The notes below the pieces were generated by a model. The model saw only the letters and a program-made list of their open reading frames with translations. It was not told where the DNA came from and searched no databases. Shown here in pieces: positions 62,745 through 64,000 of a stretch of DNA of 64,000 bases (the first letter of the stretch is position 1; each line of letters begins with the position of its first letter). Both the position numbers and the translations under genes were made by a program. The stretch comes from a bacterium (GTDB lineage Bacteria > Electryoneota > Electryoneia > Electryoneales > Electryoneaceae), in assembly GCA_028278125.1 (NCBI GenBank), contig JANQEY010000305.1, positions 62,001-126,000 on the forward strand, in the 5' to 3' direction.

Positions 62745-63812
62745 TTAAAAACGTACACCAAGTGAATAACGGAAGACATTTTCCAGTCTGCCGAAATCCG
62801 CGTATGCTATATCAGCTACAAAAGCGACATTGCCAGTAAGGTTATAACGGACACCACCACCAGCGGTAAATCCCTGTTCCGTCTCTTCTAGGAAGAGGGT
62901 TTTCCAGCCGGTCCTCAGGAACACCCAGTTCCGCCAACTGTATTCAGCTCCCAGGTTGACATATTCGTAATTGTCATTAGGATGGATCGCGTCCGCTGCA
63001 AGTTTCAGGTTACCATTCACGCCCTGTAAAACGTCCATGGAAACACCTACCCGGAAAGTCAGGGGTAAAGACCACTTTTCCGTTTCCAATGTGGCCGGAA
63101 CATTCTCGGAATTGCCCGGATTGTTTGGATCGATATCGTGTAAAAAATCCGTGTCACGACCTTGCATCTGCATGTCAGGGCCAAAATTTGAGACAGACAT
63201 TCCCAGCATCAAGCCGTTAAATGGTGTCTTGAACAGTAGCCCGAGGTCAGCAGCGACGGATGATGCAGACATATGCCAGATCTTCTGATGGATATATTTA
63301 CCCACACAACCAACCGAAAGCCTGTCAGTTAACCGTGTAGCGAATCCAACACCAAGCGCCAGGTCGGAACTCTCAAAATATTCACCGGTACCATCGGGGT
63401 ATTCAATTGTACGCACCTTCATCTCGTCCATTGATACAGATGAAACATAAGCACCAACCATTGTTCCAATACCGATCGGAACGACACCTGAAACATGGTC
63501 GAAACTGATGTCTGCCAACCATTCCGAATGGACAAAACCTGCTTCGCCCTGTTCCATCCATGCCATGCCGGCCGGGTTCCAGTAGATGGCGCTGGCGTCA
63601 TCTGCTACAGCTGTGAAAGCTTCACCCATTGCCGTAGCACGAGCGCCGATACCTATCTCCAGGAATGTCGCTGCGGTTGTTCCAACCTTTGAAACGTCAG
63701 CAGCGAAAGAAATACCGATACTGAACACTACCAATATCGCAACGGCCACCGGTATTCGGACGGCAGAAGCGATGCTGTGCGATTTACTCTTACTATTCCG
63801 CAAGCTTTTCAT
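62745..63812 (-). CDS. PorV/PorQ-family outer-membrane protein
   Basis: A 355-residue protein starting at ATG 63812 (AGGAGGG four bases upstream; an adjacent ATG at 63815 is too close). A signal peptide covers about residues 1-38. The mature start, V-G-T-T-A-A-T-F-L-E-I-G-I-G-A-R-A-T-A-M-G-E-A, with A-I-Y-W-N-P-A-G-M-A, is the signature of the PorV/UPF0164 family, in which the barrel shuttles type IX cargo. It ends Y-S-L-G-V-R-F. The gene starts 10 bp after the stop of a sorting-domain protein, a common arrangement in FCB genomes. Confidence 0.9.
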   Translation of the reverse strand: MKSLRNSKSKSHSIASAVRIPVAVAILVVFSIGISFAADVSKVGTTAATFLEIGIGARATAMGEAFTAVADDASAIYWNPAGMAWMEQGEAGFVHSEWLADISFDHVSGVVPIGIGTMVGAYVSSVSMDEMKVRTIEYPDGTGEYFESSDLALGVGFATRLTDRLSVGCVGKYIHQKIWHMSASSVAADLGLLFKTPFNGLMLGMSVSNFGPDMQMQGRDTDFLHDIDPNNPGNSENVPATLETEKWSLPLTFRVGVSMDVLQGVNGNLKLAADAIHPNDNYEYVNLGAEYSWRNWVFLRTGWKTLFLEETEQGFTAGGGVRYNLTGNVAFVADIAYADFGRLENVFRYSLGVRF

Positions 63813-63822
63813 CATGCCCTCC

Positions 63823-64000
63823 TTACTTGATAACCGCAAATTTGCCGATCTTTTCACCAACCCCCGGAGCATCTACATGGAAGATGTAAACTCCATACGC
63901 GATATCCATACCATCCTTCGAAACAAGGTTCCAGGATTCTGCTCCATCCTGGAATGATTCGTTATGTTCCAGGGTTTTAACATGGAATCCACTCATGGTA
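63823..64000 (-). CDS. C-terminal end of a secreted protein with sorting domain (partial)
   Basis: The minus-strand frame is open to the right edge of the window; 59 residues are visible before the stop at 63823. They end E-S-W-N-L-V-S-K-D-G, then G-V-Y-I-F-H-V-D-A-P-G, then K-I-G-K-F-A-V-I-K, a typical FlgD-like/type IX C-terminal domain. It is probably transcribed with the PorV-like gene. Confidence 0.8.
   Translation of the reverse strand, partial: TMSGFHVKTLEHNESFQDGAESWNLVSKDGMDIAYGVYIFHVDAPGVGEKIGKFAVIK

Overview
The window is a fragment of a bacterial chromosome from a Gram-negative, respiring, motile-type bacterium. Several features point to the FCB superphylum outside classical Bacteroidota, with relatives of Calditrichota, KSB1, Marinimicrobia or Zixibacteria as candidates: a type IX-style C-terminal sorting domain with an FPNPFNP motif, a PorV-like protein, a DUF5916 barrel, an Alternative Complex III operon, a fused CcoNO oxidase subunit, and promoters of the TTGACT-N17-TAnATn type. 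This is inference; there is no rRNA or other phylogenetic marker in the window. I see no tRNA, rRNA, CRISPR array, insertion sequence or complete prophage.

Layout. (1) 0-11.2 kb: a chemosensory island with three large methyl-accepting chemotaxis proteins whose signalling halves are almost identical. Two of them directly follow an outer-membrane porin gene. A receiver-histidine kinase hybrid and a CheW lie between them. Two operons there share an array of four 16-bp palindromes at identical offsets, each about 50 bp upstream of a sigma54-like -24/-12 element. Each of the three operons ends in a strong intrinsic terminator. (2) 11.3-16 kb: a BlaI-type repressor, an M56 (BlaR1-like) metallopeptidase fused to HEAT repeats with a His-rich tail, and a DUF5916 outer-membrane protein. 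(3) 16-18.4 kb, minus strand: ergothioneine genes egtB and egtD. (4) 18.5-26.5 kb, minus strand: the complete actABCDEF operon for Alternative Complex III plus a small membrane protein. (5) 26.8-36 kb, plus strand: an Rrf2 regulator, then a cbb3 oxidase locus (ccoI, ccoS, fused ccoNO, ccoQ-like, ccoP, ccoG, ccoH and a DsbD/TauE-like membrane protein). ACIII and cbb3 are divergent around the Rrf2 gene and together could form a quinol to cytochrome c to O2 chain. (6) 33-40 kb: intergenic spaces filled with dispersed palindromic repeats, including two direct copies of a composite repeat flanking one small beta-barrel gene, and the truncated remnant of a duplicated MATE transporter. (7) 39.7-47.2 kb: a DksA-finger/SpoIIE phosphatase, a membrane-anchored AraC regulator, a TonB-dependent receptor, a branched-chain aminotransferase, a solitary cyclic-nucleotide-binding protein and a SnoaL-like lipoprotein. 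(8) 47.4-48.8 kb: an isolated M15 peptidase plus 3TM-holin pair resembling a phage or gene-transfer-agent lysis cassette. (9) 48.8-52.7 kb, minus strand: an OmpR/CusS-type two-component system behind two exported proteins, with a palindrome upstream of the promoter. (10) 52.9-57.4 kb: a giant secreted multi-FN3 protein with a sorting domain. (11) 57.6-64 kb, minus strand: a pentapeptide-repeat channel fusion, a MalK/UgpC-type ABC ATPase, a GH2 beta-mannosidase, a PorV-family protein and the 3' end of another sorting-domain protein.

How the parts fit: the porin-MCP pairs suggest coordinated expression of solute uptake and sensing under one enhancer-dependent regulator. ACIII, cbb3 and Rrf2 form a respiratory block. 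The type IX-like secretion genes and the glycoside hydrolase with its ABC ATPase fit a life on polymeric organic matter.
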